Below, piece by piece: positions 25,707 to 34,598 of a stretch of DNA of 64,000 nt. The stretch is from positions 8,060,001 through 8,124,000 of the forward strand of contig NZ_RKQF01000001.1 in NCBI RefSeq assembly GCF_003814875.1, in the 5' to 3' direction. The notes under the pieces were generated by a model. The model had not been told where the DNA came from and did not search any database. It saw nothing but the letters and a program-made list of their open reading frames with translations. The stretch comes from Streptomyces sp. Ag109_O5-1 (lineage in GTDB: Bacteria; Actinomycetota; Actinomycetes; Streptomycetales; Streptomycetaceae). The translations under genes and the position numbers were made by a program. Each line of letters starts with the position of its first letter. Within the stretch, counting starts at the first letter, position 1.

Positions 25707-26471
25707 ATGGCTACAACCGTACAGCCTGCAAGAACGGCCGCAACGTCCGGTGGGGTTCAGGTCCCCACCGTCCGCCCGGCCGAGCAGTCCATCCGCACCA
25801 ACTTCCTCGTCCTGGTCATGAACGACCTGGACACCGGCCAGCCCACACTGTGCTCGGCCACCGACCCGCACGAGTCCGTCGACGAGGTCGACGCCGCGCG
25901 AGTGATGGAGCAGGCCGCCGAGGCACACAAGAAGATCGACGAGGGCGTGCAGCTCGCCCTCGCCTTCGAGGGTCAGCAGCGGCGGGCCCGCTCGATCAAG
26001 AACGAGGATGGCGCCCTCAACGAGGTGGGCAGGCAGCTGCTCGCCGAGATCGCCGACCGCCTCACCGATCTGTTCGCGGGCGCCGAGGACCCGCTCGCCG
26101 CACTCCGCGAGTGGCACGCGGGCATGCAGAAGTACGCCAACGCTCCGCAGGACGAGCACTACCCCTGGTGCCAGGCGGGGGCGTGTCTCACGCTCTGCGG
26201 TGACGACGGCGTCTACATCGAGCACCAGGGGCCTCGGGTTGCCCTGCCCGCGCCCGACGGCGTCGACTCGGTCCGGGGCAACCTCGTCGATGCTCGCCTC
26301 GCGGCCAGCACCGAGGACGGCACCCCTGCCACGGTCGTCTCCCTAACGGGGGCGGACGGCAACGGCACGATCGTCCAGGGCAAGGATCTCGACAAGCTCA
26401 TCTCCGACACCGCGCTCTTCCTCCACCAGCTGCGCCTGATGCGCACGCAGGTCACGGAGGTGCAGTCGTGA
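25707..26471 (+). CDS. hypothetical protein, DUF6907-like
   Basis: A 254-residue soluble protein of unknown function. The C-terminal half (from HYPWCQAGACLTL) resembles the DUF6907-type module common in Streptomyces elements: paired Cys, a YIEHQGPRVALP segment and a terminal helix. The central part is helical and acidic. The ATG at 25707 is 14 nt after the previous stop, and the next gene overlaps its stop. Position in the early operon suggests an accessory role in replication or regulation. Confidence 0.55.
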   Translation: MATTVQPARTAATSGGVQVPTVRPAEQSIRTNFLVLVMNDLDTGQPTLCSATDPHESVDEVDAARVMEQAAEAHKKIDEGVQLALAFEGQQRRARSIKNEDGALNEVGRQLLAEIADRLTDLFAGAEDPLAALREWHAGMQKYANAPQDEHYPWCQAGACLTLCGDDGVYIEHQGPRVALPAPDGVDSVRGNLVDARLAASTEDGTPATVVSLTGADGNGTIVQGKDLDKLISDTALFLHQLRLMRTQVTEVQS

Positions 26472-27229
26472 CCGTTCTGACGCAGGCGACGGCGGCCGGT
26501 ATCCCCGGCCGCCTGGCCCCCTACCGCTTCACCCACCGCGTCGACACGGTGTCCCTCTACCTGCTGGAGACCGCCGGCTACGCGGCCCGCTTCGACGGGC
26601 TCACCGGCGACAGCCTCCGCCAGTTGGAGACTGCCCAGGACCCGGAAGCAGTACAGAACCACGCCGAGTCTCTGTACGGCACGCTGGAGTCCTGGAAGAA
26701 GGCAATCGACCGGTTCGACACCACGGTCACCAGCGCCGACTTCGACCGCATCCGCCACCTGCCGGACACCGACCCGCGCCGCGTCGGCTATCTCACGGCG
26801 AACACCGCCATCGACCGGTGGCTCGCCTGCCGCGAGCAGCTGCACGCCGCGTTCCTCGACTGGGCCCTCGACCTCACCGGCACCGTCGAGGTGCCCGAGC
26901 CGCCCGGACCCGAGCCGGTCATCCCCGACGAGGGGCACCGCGTCCCGGACTGCACCGGCTACTGCGTCGAGGACGACGTCTGCGCGGTCGAGGTGGGCGA
27001 CCTCGGAACAGACGACGGCGGGCACCTGGTCGTCGAGGTCTACGCCGAACCCGGCGAACCGGTGAAGGCGGTGCTCTTCACCTACGACCTCAGCTCCGAC
27101 GCGACCCTGCTGCGCACCTCCGACCCGGCCGAGGTCCGCCGGAAGGCCGACGAGCTGTACCGGTTCGCCGGACAGGTGGACCGCGCCGCCCACGTCCTCG
27201 ACCAGCTGCAGAAGCGGGAGGCGAAGTGA
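26468..27229 (+). CDS. hypothetical early protein
   Basis: A 253-residue acidic protein without a recognised domain. The N-terminal ~140 residues look helical. The C-terminal part contains three cysteines in CTGYCVEDDVC, which might bind a metal, and a strand-rich section (HLVVEVYAEPGEPVKAVLFTYDL). It is translationally coupled on both sides (GTGA overlaps at 26468 and 27226). No function is proposed. Confidence 0.5.
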   Translation: MTVLTQATAAGIPGRLAPYRFTHRVDTVSLYLLETAGYAARFDGLTGDSLRQLETAQDPEAVQNHAESLYGTLESWKKAIDRFDTTVTSADFDRIRHLPDTDPRRVGYLTANTAIDRWLACREQLHAAFLDWALDLTGTVEVPEPPGPEPVIPDEGHRVPDCTGYCVEDDVCAVEVGDLGTDDGGHLVVEVYAEPGEPVKAVLFTYDLSSDATLLRTSDPAEVRRKADELYRFAGQVDRAAHVLDQLQKREAK

Positions 27230-27954
27230 TCCTCTCCATCCACACCCCGTTCGCTGAAAGGGTCGTTGCCAAACACGACGCCCTCCTGCTCAACGAGGGG
27301 CCTGAAGAACAGACCGCCCGGGTCGTCGCTGCCCTGGAACGCATCGGCGCCGTCACCACGTTCGGGCCGACACGGGCCGGGCGAGTTGTCGACCTCGCGG
27401 GATTCGGCGAGGCGCCCATCGTGTACATCACGAAGGACGACGACTACCTGCTTCTCTCCGACGTCGCCGAAGCCTTGGGCTGGCCGCTCCACAAGGCTCA
27501 CGCCTGGGCGCAGCAGCAGCACAGCTGGGCAATCGAGGACCAGCGCAACCATGACGAGGAGCGCGGCGACGGCCGGCTCGGCTGGGAATGCCTCCTCGGC
27601 TACATCGACCTGCGTCTCGACCTCAGCGAGGACGACCCCGAGGCCAAGCCCGACGCGAACGGCCAGAAGTGGTCGCACTCCGGCGACTGGCTGGTCAGCC
27701 AGGACCGGCTCCCCGCCCTCCTGTGCAGCTCCCCGTGGGGCAAGGAGTTCCTCGACAACGTCGGCGACCACATGGGCCTGATGTTCCAGAAGGTCTTCGG
27801 CGACAAGCTCAAGAACAGCCCCACCGTGCACGCGGACGGCACCCCGACCGGTCACAGCGCCTGGGACATGTTCTCCAGCGACCTCACCGAAGAAGAGGCG
27901 CTCCGCAAAGCCCGCCGTGGCCCCGCCCTCGACGAAGCGGACGGCACCGGCTGA
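27226..27954 (+). CDS. hypothetical early protein
   Basis: A 242-residue protein starting at GTG 27226 inside the previous stop codon. The segment from about residue 65 (ITKDDDYLLLSDVAEALGWP) has some likeness to the N-terminal domain of phage BRO/antirepressor proteins, but the match is weak. The rest is charged and Trp-rich. A strong GC hairpin (27962-27996) follows, before the primase-polymerase gene. Confidence 0.5.
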   Translation: MILSIHTPFAERVVAKHDALLLNEGPEEQTARVVAALERIGAVTTFGPTRAGRVVDLAGFGEAPIVYITKDDDYLLLSDVAEALGWPLHKAHAWAQQQHSWAIEDQRNHDEERGDGRLGWECLLGYIDLRLDLSEDDPEAKPDANGQKWSHSGDWLVSQDRLPALLCSSPWGKEFLDNVGDHMGLMFQKVFGDKLKNSPTVHADGTPTGHSAWDMFSSDLTEEEALRKARRGPALDEADGTG

Positions 27955-27961
27955 CAGGCCG

Positions 27962-27996
27962 CCGGGGGCGGGTCAATCCCCCCGACCCGCCCCCGG
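27962..27996 (+). terminator. GC hairpin before the replication genes
   Basis: A perfect 13-bp stem (27962-27974 pairs with 27984-27996) closes a 9-nt loop directly after the stop of the upstream gene and about 40 nt before the primase-polymerase start. It has no T-tract. It may attenuate read-through or protect transcript ends. Confidence 0.6.
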
Positions 27997-28037
27997 CTTC
28001 ACGGACCACCACCAGATCCAGCACAAGGGATACGTTC

Positions 28038-29507
28038 GTGAACAACCCTGTCGAGCAGCTGGCCGCGGACTCGGGCATCGTCCGCGCCTGGCTCTCCCCC
28101 CGCTTTGACGCCGCCGGCCTCGTGTCCGTCTGCTGCAAGGGCAACTGGACCGGTATCCAGACCGACGACCTGAACCACGCCGTCGCCTGGATCCTCGACC
28201 AGGACCGCGCCGGAGTCGAAGGAATCTACTGCCGCGTCACCACGGTCAACAGCCGGTTCCCGCTGGGCACTCGCGGCAGCGCACGGGACTCCGTGGCCAT
28301 GTTCGGCCTGTGGTCGGACATCGACTTCGGTAACTCCCTGCACAAGGCCGAAAACCTCCCGGCCTCAGCCGACGAGGCCCGGGACATCCCCCGCTTCGGC
28401 GGCCTCCCGGAAGCAACCCGAGAGGAACACTCAGGTGGCGGCCTCTACCACTGGCACGAGTTCGACCGACCGGTGGTCATCGGTAAGGACATCACCTTCG
28501 ACGAGGCGGTCGAGGTCTCGTCGGCCTGGCAGTCCATCTACCTCAGCGGCGCGAAGAGGATGGGCGTCGGCTACGGCACTGGCGTGAAGGACCTCGCCCG
28601 CGTACTTCGGGTACCAGGAACGATCAACCGGAAGCCCGGCCGTCCGCAGGCGATGTGCCGTGTCGTCCGCGACGGGGGACCGCGCTACAGCCTTGAGCAG
28701 ATCCTCGAACTCGCCGCGCGCCTCGCGCCCAAGCCCACGAAGCGCACGCCGCCTCCCGTAACGGCGCGGCCAGAGCGGCCGAAGGGCACCCAGACGTGGG
28801 GCGGGCGCGGCCCGATGGAGATCCTCGGCGATCACGCTTGCTGCGGGGAGATCCTGGAATACGTCGGCGCCACCTACGCCGAGCAGTACCCCGGAAGCTG
28901 CTCGTACTGCGGGAGCGCTTGCCAGCGCTGGTACCGACCCGGCTGGGCGGACGGCTGCTCACGGGACGGTGTCGCCGTCCACAAGGGCGGGGCCGCGGTC
29001 ACCATCCGCACCGACAACTTCCCGGGCGTCACACCCTCCGCAGTCGGCCACGTCCTCTCCCCGGGCCAGCTGTTCGCCGCGCTGCACCACGGCGGCAACG
29101 AGTCCGAAGCCTCCCGCGACATCATCCGCGCCGCGCACGGCCGCGCCGAGGCCAGCAGTGCCGCGCAGGCCCTCCCGGTCGCCGTACTCGACGACGTCCG
29201 GCAAGCCACCGCAGGCGATGCCAGCAAAGGCCAGCAACACCCAGGGCGGGCAGGTCAGACCCGCACCTACGTGCACCCGGCGAGGCGGCTGAGAGCGCTG
29301 GTTACGAAAGTTGCCGGGGCGGACGGGGCGGACACTGCCGGGCTCCTCCAATGGGCCGCACGGAACGGGTTCGAGGCCGGCCGAGAGGCCAACGTCGCAC
29401 CGAAGGCCGTCGCTGACGCCTTCCGTAAGGCGGCCGTCCGCGCCGGGCTCGACAACGAGCTGGCCATGACCATCATCCGCGCCTCGTACCGGGAGGCCGG
29501 TAAGTGA
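28038..29507 (+). CDS. archaeo-eukaryotic-type primase-polymerase (PrimPol-like)
   Basis: A 489-residue replication protein. The N-terminal half shows the three AEP motifs in order: LWSDIDF (metal-binding DxD), GGGLYHWH (s-x-H) and ARVLRVPGTINRK. It should make primers and perhaps extend DNA at the element's own origin. A cysteine cluster near residues 275-300 (CCGEIL ... CSYCGSAC) probably binds zinc. GTG 28038 follows AAGGGA by about 8 nt. The next gene, an ATPase, overlaps its stop, so the two likely act as a primase-helicase pair, similar in principle to the fused proteins of many plasmids and phages. Confidence 0.8.
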   Translation: MNNPVEQLAADSGIVRAWLSPRFDAAGLVSVCCKGNWTGIQTDDLNHAVAWILDQDRAGVEGIYCRVTTVNSRFPLGTRGSARDSVAMFGLWSDIDFGNSLHKAENLPASADEARDIPRFGGLPEATREEHSGGGLYHWHEFDRPVVIGKDITFDEAVEVSSAWQSIYLSGAKRMGVGYGTGVKDLARVLRVPGTINRKPGRPQAMCRVVRDGGPRYSLEQILELAARLAPKPTKRTPPPVTARPERPKGTQTWGGRGPMEILGDHACCGEILEYVGATYAEQYPGSCSYCGSACQRWYRPGWADGCSRDGVAVHKGGAAVTIRTDNFPGVTPSAVGHVLSPGQLFAALHHGGNESEASRDIIRAAHGRAEASSAAQALPVAVLDDVRQATAGDASKGQQHPGRAGQTRTYVHPARRLRALVTKVAGADGADTAGLLQWAARNGFEAGREANVAPKAVADAFRKAAVRAGLDNELAMTIIRASYREAGK

Positions 29508-31606
29508 CCATCAACGACTCGACAGCCGCCGAAGACCTGCCGGACGACGAGGAAAACGAGCCGCCGGACGACTACAGGGACCTCGCCGCCACCATCGCCC
29601 TGTTCAGCGGCATGGACAACGAAGAGGACCGGCAGAACCTCATCTACAGCATCGTCCGGTGGGCGATCCCGCACGGCGACATCAAGATCCGCGCCTACAA
29701 GAACGCGCTCATCGCCGCGAAAGTCGTGAAGCCGGGCGACTTCAACGACGCGCTCAGAGAGGCTCGCACGGCTCTCTCCGCACAGGCGCGGGCAGCAGCC
29801 GACGACCTGCTGGGCGGGCTTCCCGAGGCGCCCCCTGCGCCCTACTACACCGACGACGGCGGCCTGTACGTCAACAGCCACTTCGGCCCTCTCCATCTGG
29901 CGAACTTCGTTCCCACGATCACCGAGGAAGTCACTCGGCACACCGGAGCCGAGACCCAGAAGCTGTTCACCTTGAACGTCACCAGCAGCATCAACGGCGC
30001 CCAAGGGACCGTGCAGGTCACCAAGGCCGGCTTGAAGAGTGCACGTGACTGGGCTTACGACGCGATCGGGGGCCGGGGCATCATCTACCCCTGCTCCCGG
30101 GACGAGGCGCACGTCGTCGCTGCCGCGCAGTTCCTCAGCCTCGGGATGGTGGAGGAACGCACCACCTACGCGTTCACCGGCTGGACCGAGATCGACGGAC
30201 GGCGCGTGTTCCTCACCCACACCGGGGCCCTCGGCGCGGACGGCATGGATGAGGCCACCGCCGTCGACCTGGGCACCGAGAAGCTCAACCGGTACGCGCT
30301 CCCGGCCCCGGACAAGCGCCAGAGCGTCGACGCGGTCAGGGCGTCGCTGGCTCTGCTCGATCTGGGCCCTGACAAGGTGATGGCGCCTCAGCTGTGCGCC
30401 ACCTACCGGGCTCCGCTGCCGCTCCAGCCCGAAACCACGCTGTGGACGTTCGGCGGAACGGGCGCGTTCAAGAGTCACATCGCCGCCCTGTTCGCTCAGC
30501 ACTTCGGCCCCGAGCTGACCGTCCGCGGTTTCCCCACCGGCTGGCAGTCGACCGCGAACGCCATGGAGGGCATCGCCTTCCAGCTCGCGAACGTCGTGAT
30601 GGTCGTCGACGACTACGTCCCGCAGGCTGCCGCGACCAAGACCGATCTGGCCAAGCTGAACGAGAAGGTCGAGAGGCTCGTGCGCGGCGCAGCAAACAGC
30701 GCCGGCCGTTCCAGGATGCGCGTCGACGGCACTGTGCGCCCGGAGTTGTACCCGCGCGCCCAAGTGGTGTGCACCGGGGAGGACGTCCCTCCCGGCCAGT
30801 CCCTCCAGGCCCGCACGAACCTCGTCGAGATCGTCAAGGACGACGTGACCAGCGACCGCCTCACGCCCGCACAGAGGACCGCCGACGAAGGCGTATACGC
30901 GCAGGCCATGTCCGGGTACGTGCAGTGGCTCGCCGAGCAGTACGAGACCGCCGAAGACTGGCCGTCCCAGCTGAAAGCCGAGTTGGCCGAGGGGCGCGAC
31001 GCGGTCGCCAAGGACGTGACTGGACACTCCCGGGCCCCGGAGGCCGTCGCCGGCCTGCTGCTCGGGTTGCGCTGGTTCCTGCGGTACGCCCGGCAGATCG
31101 GCGCCATCACCCAGGAGGAGTGGGCGGCGGTCTACCAGCGGTGCCGTACCGCGCTGCTCGACGGCTCGGCGGTCCAGTCCGCAGAGACGAAGTCGCTGTC
31201 TGCAGAGGCGATCTACCTGAAGGCCATCCGCACGGCGCTCACGTCCGGCCGCGCCTACCTCGCCGATCTGAACTCCGACGGCGTCCCTCCGCAGACGGAG
31301 GCGACGCACTGGGGCTGGGCGCGGGACGACATGGACCGCCTGTCCGCGCGCGGCGAAAAGATCGGCTGGGTGTCCGGGACGGATCTCTACCTGGACCCGG
31401 GCGCGGCATACACCGCGGCCGTCGCCCAGGCCGACCGGATGCGCACTCCGCTGCAGACGAGCCCGACGCGAGTCCACAAGGCGCTCCTGGCCGCCGAGTT
31501 GCTGCCCTCGGCAGACCCGGGCCACCTGACGACGAGGGTGAGCGCAGGGGGCGCGCGGCAGCGCGTGCTGCACCTGAAGGTGGAGGCGCTGACCCGATGG
31601 ATCTGA
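29504..31606 (+). CDS. D5/SF3-like replicative ATPase-helicase
   Basis: A 700-residue protein with a P-loop ATPase core. Walker A is GGTGAFKSH near residue 316 and Walker B is VVMVVDDY near 365. An arginine-rich segment follows (RTNLVEIVKDD around 440-450). The N-terminal ~290 residues carry a separate strand-rich domain. The C-terminal ~120 residues look like a DNA-binding winged helix. It overlaps the primase-polymerase gene by 4 nt and ends just before an iteron cluster, so a role as origin-loading helicase is likely. Family placement is by motif only. Confidence 0.7.
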   Translation: MTINDSTAAEDLPDDEENEPPDDYRDLAATIALFSGMDNEEDRQNLIYSIVRWAIPHGDIKIRAYKNALIAAKVVKPGDFNDALREARTALSAQARAAADDLLGGLPEAPPAPYYTDDGGLYVNSHFGPLHLANFVPTITEEVTRHTGAETQKLFTLNVTSSINGAQGTVQVTKAGLKSARDWAYDAIGGRGIIYPCSRDEAHVVAAAQFLSLGMVEERTTYAFTGWTEIDGRRVFLTHTGALGADGMDEATAVDLGTEKLNRYALPAPDKRQSVDAVRASLALLDLGPDKVMAPQLCATYRAPLPLQPETTLWTFGGTGAFKSHIAALFAQHFGPELTVRGFPTGWQSTANAMEGIAFQLANVVMVVDDYVPQAAATKTDLAKLNEKVERLVRGAANSAGRSRMRVDGTVRPELYPRAQVVCTGEDVPPGQSLQARTNLVEIVKDDVTSDRLTPAQRTADEGVYAQAMSGYVQWLAEQYETAEDWPSQLKAELAEGRDAVAKDVTGHSRAPEAVAGLLLGLRWFLRYARQIGAITQEEWAAVYQRCRTALLDGSAVQSAETKSLSAEAIYLKAIRTALTSGRAYLADLNSDGVPPQTEATHWGWARDDMDRLSARGEKIGWVSGTDLYLDPGAAYTAAVAQADRMRTPLQTSPTRVHKALLAAELLPSADPGHLTTRVSAGGARQRVLHLKVEALTRWI

Positions 31607-32023
31607 ACACGTGGACCGATTCCGGGTTGGCTGGACCGCTTTTTCCGGTCCACTGGACCGGTTCTGAAAACGGATCGGTCCAGGGCAAAACACGGGCTGA
31701 GCTGGGACTTCTTTCTATCTCTCTATCTACTGGACCGATTGGACCGATTTCTCTACCTAGACACACGCGATTGGGGCGACACCCTTGCGCGACAGTCCAG
31801 GGAGAGCGCGTGAAGGTCTCTCACCGAGATCTCCGCCCTATGTCTCCGAAAAACCGGGCCAATCGGTCCACCCCGCGCCCTGGCGAACGAAACGCGCAGC
31901 TCAGGGCCCATTCGTGCCTGGACCGATCCGCTTTTCAAGGCGGTCCAGTGGCCCGAAAAAGCGGTCCCAAGACCGGTCCAGGCCCCTGCGAACCCCACGA
32001 CTTTGCGAACCGAGGTGACCGTG
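31607..32023. repeat. iteron cluster, putative replication origin of the element
   Basis: This 417-bp gap has no supported gene. It holds 11 exact copies of the heptamer TGGACCG in either orientation. Plus-strand copies begin at 31612, 31632, 31654, 31731, 31740 and 31919. Reverse copies (CGGTCCA) begin at 31646, 31676, 31864, 31941 and 31974, with one near-match at 31962. Several extend to TGGACCGATT. A pyrimidine-rich, lower-GC stretch lies at 31709-31730. The position directly after the primase-polymerase and helicase genes fits an origin; an incompatibility or regulatory role is an alternative. Confidence 0.7.
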
Positions 32024-33664
32024 ATGTCCGAACTGCCTGAGACGTTCAAGCCCCGCCCGTACCAGACCGAGGCGATCAACGCCCTCACCACCGGCTGGGC
32101 AACGAGCGCCAACAACCGGCTCGCCGTGGTCCTTCCGACCGGAGCTGGGAAGACCGTCGTCTTCTCCAACCTCATCCTCGATCAGCTTGTTGTCCTCACG
32201 GCCCGCGGCGAGCGCGCCCTGGTCATTTCCCATCGCGAGGAACTCCTCACCCAGGCCGCCGACAAGATCAAGGCCGTCGCCCCCGCGCTCCGTGTCGGCA
32301 TCGTCAAGGCCGAACGCGACGAGCACCAGGACGTCGACGTCGTTGTGGCCAGCATCCAGACCCTCGCGGTCGAACGCCGCCGACGGGCCATCACCGGCAT
32401 CGGCCTGGTCATCGTCGACGAGTGCCACCATGCCGCCGCCCGCTCGTACATGACGGTGCTGGAGCACTTCGGTGCCTGGCGCGGAATCCCGGTGGCCGGG
32501 TTCACCGCGACCATGACCCGACAGGACGGCGGACTCGCCGACGTCTGGGAAGAGGTCGTGTTCACCCTCGACATCCTGGAGATGATCGAGGACGGTTACC
32601 TGTGCGACGTCCGCGGCAAGCGCGTCACCGTACCCGGCCTCGACCTGGACTCGGTACGAACCCGGAACGGCGACCTGCAGGAAGGCCAGCTCGGTCACGC
32701 CCTGGACGACTCCGGCGCCGCCGAGGTCGTCGCCGAGGCCTACCGGCTGCATGCGACCGACCGGCCCGGCGTCGTCTTCACGCCGACGGTGGAGACCGCG
32801 AAGTCCATGGCCGACGCCTTCACCGCCGCCGGCATCACGGCCGCGGCCGTCTGGGGCGACATGTCCCGCGACGACCGCGCCGCCGCGCTACAGAAGTACC
32901 GCGCGGGTGACGTACAGGTCCTGACGAACTGCATGGTCCTTACGGAAGGCTTCGACGCGCCGTGGACGTCGTGCGCGGTCATCGCCCGCCCGACCAAGTC
33001 CCCGGGCCTGTACTGCCAGATGGTCGGCCGCGCCCTGCGACTGTCCCCGGAGACCGGCAAGAAGGACGCCCTGGTCCTGGACGTCATGGGCGCCTCCACC
33101 CAGCACAAGCTCGCGTCGATAGTCGACCTCACCGGCCGCGACGTGGTCATGCAGGACGAGGAACAGACACTTCGCGAGGCCGTGCGGGAGGCGGAGGAGA
33201 AGAAGAAGCGGCACCTGGATCTCTCCCGGATTCAGGTGGAGGAGATCGACCTGTTCCACGGGTCCTCGACGCGCTGGCTGAAGACGGCATCCGGAGTGTG
33301 GTTCATCCCAGTCGCGGACGCCACCTTCGTCTTCCTGGTCCGTAACCCGGTCGACCGGACCTACTGGCTGCGCCGGTTCGACCTGACCAACGGCATCGTC
33401 GGCCCGAAGAACGACGTGCCCTTGCCGCTGGCACCCGCGAAGGCCTGGCTGGAGCAGCAGGCCCGCGCCATGGGCAGCCGGTGGCTTGCCACCCGCGCCG
33501 CCACCTGGCGGGACCGGCCGGCCAGCGTGAAGCAGCTCAACTACTGCCGGGTCAAAGGCATCCGCGTACCGCCCGGTAGCAGTGCCGGCGAGGTGTCGGA
33601 CCTTGCCGCCATCCACGAGTTCACGACGATCCTCGACCGGCTCGGCGCCAAGGCCGCGGCGTGA
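32024..33664 (+). CDS. superfamily 2 DEAD/DEAH-box DNA helicase
   Basis: A 546-residue SF2 helicase/translocase. It has a Q-motif-like RPYQTEAI at the N-terminus, Walker A as LPTGAGKTVVF, motif II as VIVDECHH, motif III as GFTATMTR, and motif VI as MVGRALRLSP. This resembles phage UvsW/Rad25-like helicases that remodel branched DNA. The last ~170 residues are a separate accessory domain with a Trp-rich strand region. ATG 32024 is preferred because GAGGTGA precedes it. The RuvC-like nuclease gene follows directly, which suggests joint work on recombination intermediates. Confidence 0.85.
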   Translation: MSELPETFKPRPYQTEAINALTTGWATSANNRLAVVLPTGAGKTVVFSNLILDQLVVLTARGERALVISHREELLTQAADKIKAVAPALRVGIVKAERDEHQDVDVVVASIQTLAVERRRRAITGIGLVIVDECHHAAARSYMTVLEHFGAWRGIPVAGFTATMTRQDGGLADVWEEVVFTLDILEMIEDGYLCDVRGKRVTVPGLDLDSVRTRNGDLQEGQLGHALDDSGAAEVVAEAYRLHATDRPGVVFTPTVETAKSMADAFTAAGITAAAVWGDMSRDDRAAALQKYRAGDVQVLTNCMVLTEGFDAPWTSCAVIARPTKSPGLYCQMVGRALRLSPETGKKDALVLDVMGASTQHKLASIVDLTGRDVVMQDEEQTLREAVREAEEKKKRHLDLSRIQVEEIDLFHGSSTRWLKTASGVWFIPVADATFVFLVRNPVDRTYWLRRFDLTNGIVGPKNDVPLPLAPAKAWLEQQARAMGSRWLATRAATWRDRPASVKQLNYCRVKGIRVPPGSSAGEVSDLAAIHEFTTILDRLGAKAAA

Positions 33665-33675
33665 AGGGAAGCACT

Positions 33676-34434
33676 ATGCAGAACGAATCCGACGACGTCA
33701 TCACCGAGGTGACCGAGGCCGAGTTCCACGCCGCGGTCCGCACCTCCCTCGCCCGGCTCGGCCTCACCTACGCCGAGCTCGAAGACCAAGCCCGCCGCCG
33801 CGACTTCGCCAGCGCCCAAGCCCACAGCCTGTGGGTGTCCATCGGCGGCGCCGTCCGCCCCGAACTGCTCCCTGAGCAGGCGGCAGCCGTTGCTCAGAAA
33901 GCAACGGTTCCCAAGGTGATCGGCCTCGACGTCAGCCTCACCTGCACCGGAGTCGCAGGCGAAGGCTGGACGGACACCATCCGCCCCCGCACCGGCGTGC
34001 GAGGCCACCCTCGGCTCGCCTGGATCATCGAGCGGGTCACCGAGCACATCACCGGCGCCGACCTGGTGGTGATCGAAGGCCCGTCGTTCGGCGGTGGCGT
34101 AGCCCACCGGCACGAAGACCTCGCCGGGCTCCGCGTCATGGTCCGGCACGCCTGCTGGCGGCGCAGCATCCCCTACGCGGTCGTACCGCCGTCCTGCCGA
34201 GCCCTGTACGCCACCGGGAAGGGCTCCGGCCCCAAGGGCGCCGTCCGCGACGCGGTACGCACCCGTTACGGCGTCGACTGTGACGGGCCCGGCCGCTACG
34301 ACCAGGCCGACGCCTACACCCTCCTCGCGATGGGCCTGCACCACCTCGGCTGGCCCCTCGCTGTCATCCCCGACACCAACCGCCGCGGCCTCGACGGCTG
34401 CCAGTGGCCCACCACGGAAGGACTCGCCGCATGA
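33676..34434 (+). CDS. RuvC-fold Holliday junction resolvase-like nuclease
   Basis: A 252-residue protein with a RuvC-like RNase H fold: IGLDVSLTCTGVA (first acidic residue), LVVIEGPSFGGG (second) and DQADAYTLLAMGLHHLG (third, near the C-terminus). It is expected to cut branched DNA during replication or packaging. The N-terminal ~75 residues are helical and absent from cellular RuvC. ATG 33676 is chosen over GTG 33661 because AAGGGAAG lies just upstream. It partners with the preceding SF2 helicase and overlaps the next gene by ATGA. Confidence 0.8.
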   Translation: MQNESDDVITEVTEAEFHAAVRTSLARLGLTYAELEDQARRRDFASAQAHSLWVSIGGAVRPELLPEQAAAVAQKATVPKVIGLDVSLTCTGVAGEGWTDTIRPRTGVRGHPRLAWIIERVTEHITGADLVVIEGPSFGGGVAHRHEDLAGLRVMVRHACWRRSIPYAVVPPSCRALYATGKGSGPKGAVRDAVRTRYGVDCDGPGRYDQADAYTLLAMGLHHLGWPLAVIPDTNRRGLDGCQWPTTEGLAA

Positions 34435-34598
34435 GCGACCACGACATCCAACTGCTCGCCATCGGCATCGCCGCGGGCATGGATCTGATGCTGCTCATCC
34501 AGATCGGCTTCGGTCTCCTCGACGACCGCCGCGACCGGAGGGCCATCCGTGCCGCCGAGGCTGAGCTCGAAGCCGGACGCGAGAGGGCCGAGGCATGA
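34431..34598 (+). CDS. small single-span membrane protein
   Basis: A 55-residue protein with one hydrophobic helix at about residues 7-30 (LLAIGIAAGMDLMLLIQIGF) and a strongly charged C-terminal helix. It starts and ends in 4-nt overlaps with its neighbours (34431 and 34595), which supports it as a real gene in the operon. Function unknown. Confidence 0.6.
   Translation: MSDHDIQLLAIGIAAGMDLMLLIQIGFGLLDDRRDRRAIRAAEAELEAGRERAEA

Noticed and set aside
29267..31693. An 808-codon minus-strand frame over the ATPase gene and part of the iteron region.
   Set aside because: The plus strand carries Walker motifs and coupled overlaps; the minus frame looks like shadow sequence and has no ribosome site.
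31785..32018. Possible short plus-strand gene inside the iteron region.
   Set aside because: It has no ribosome site, and its sequence is the translation of the repeats (low-complexity Arg/Ser/Pro).
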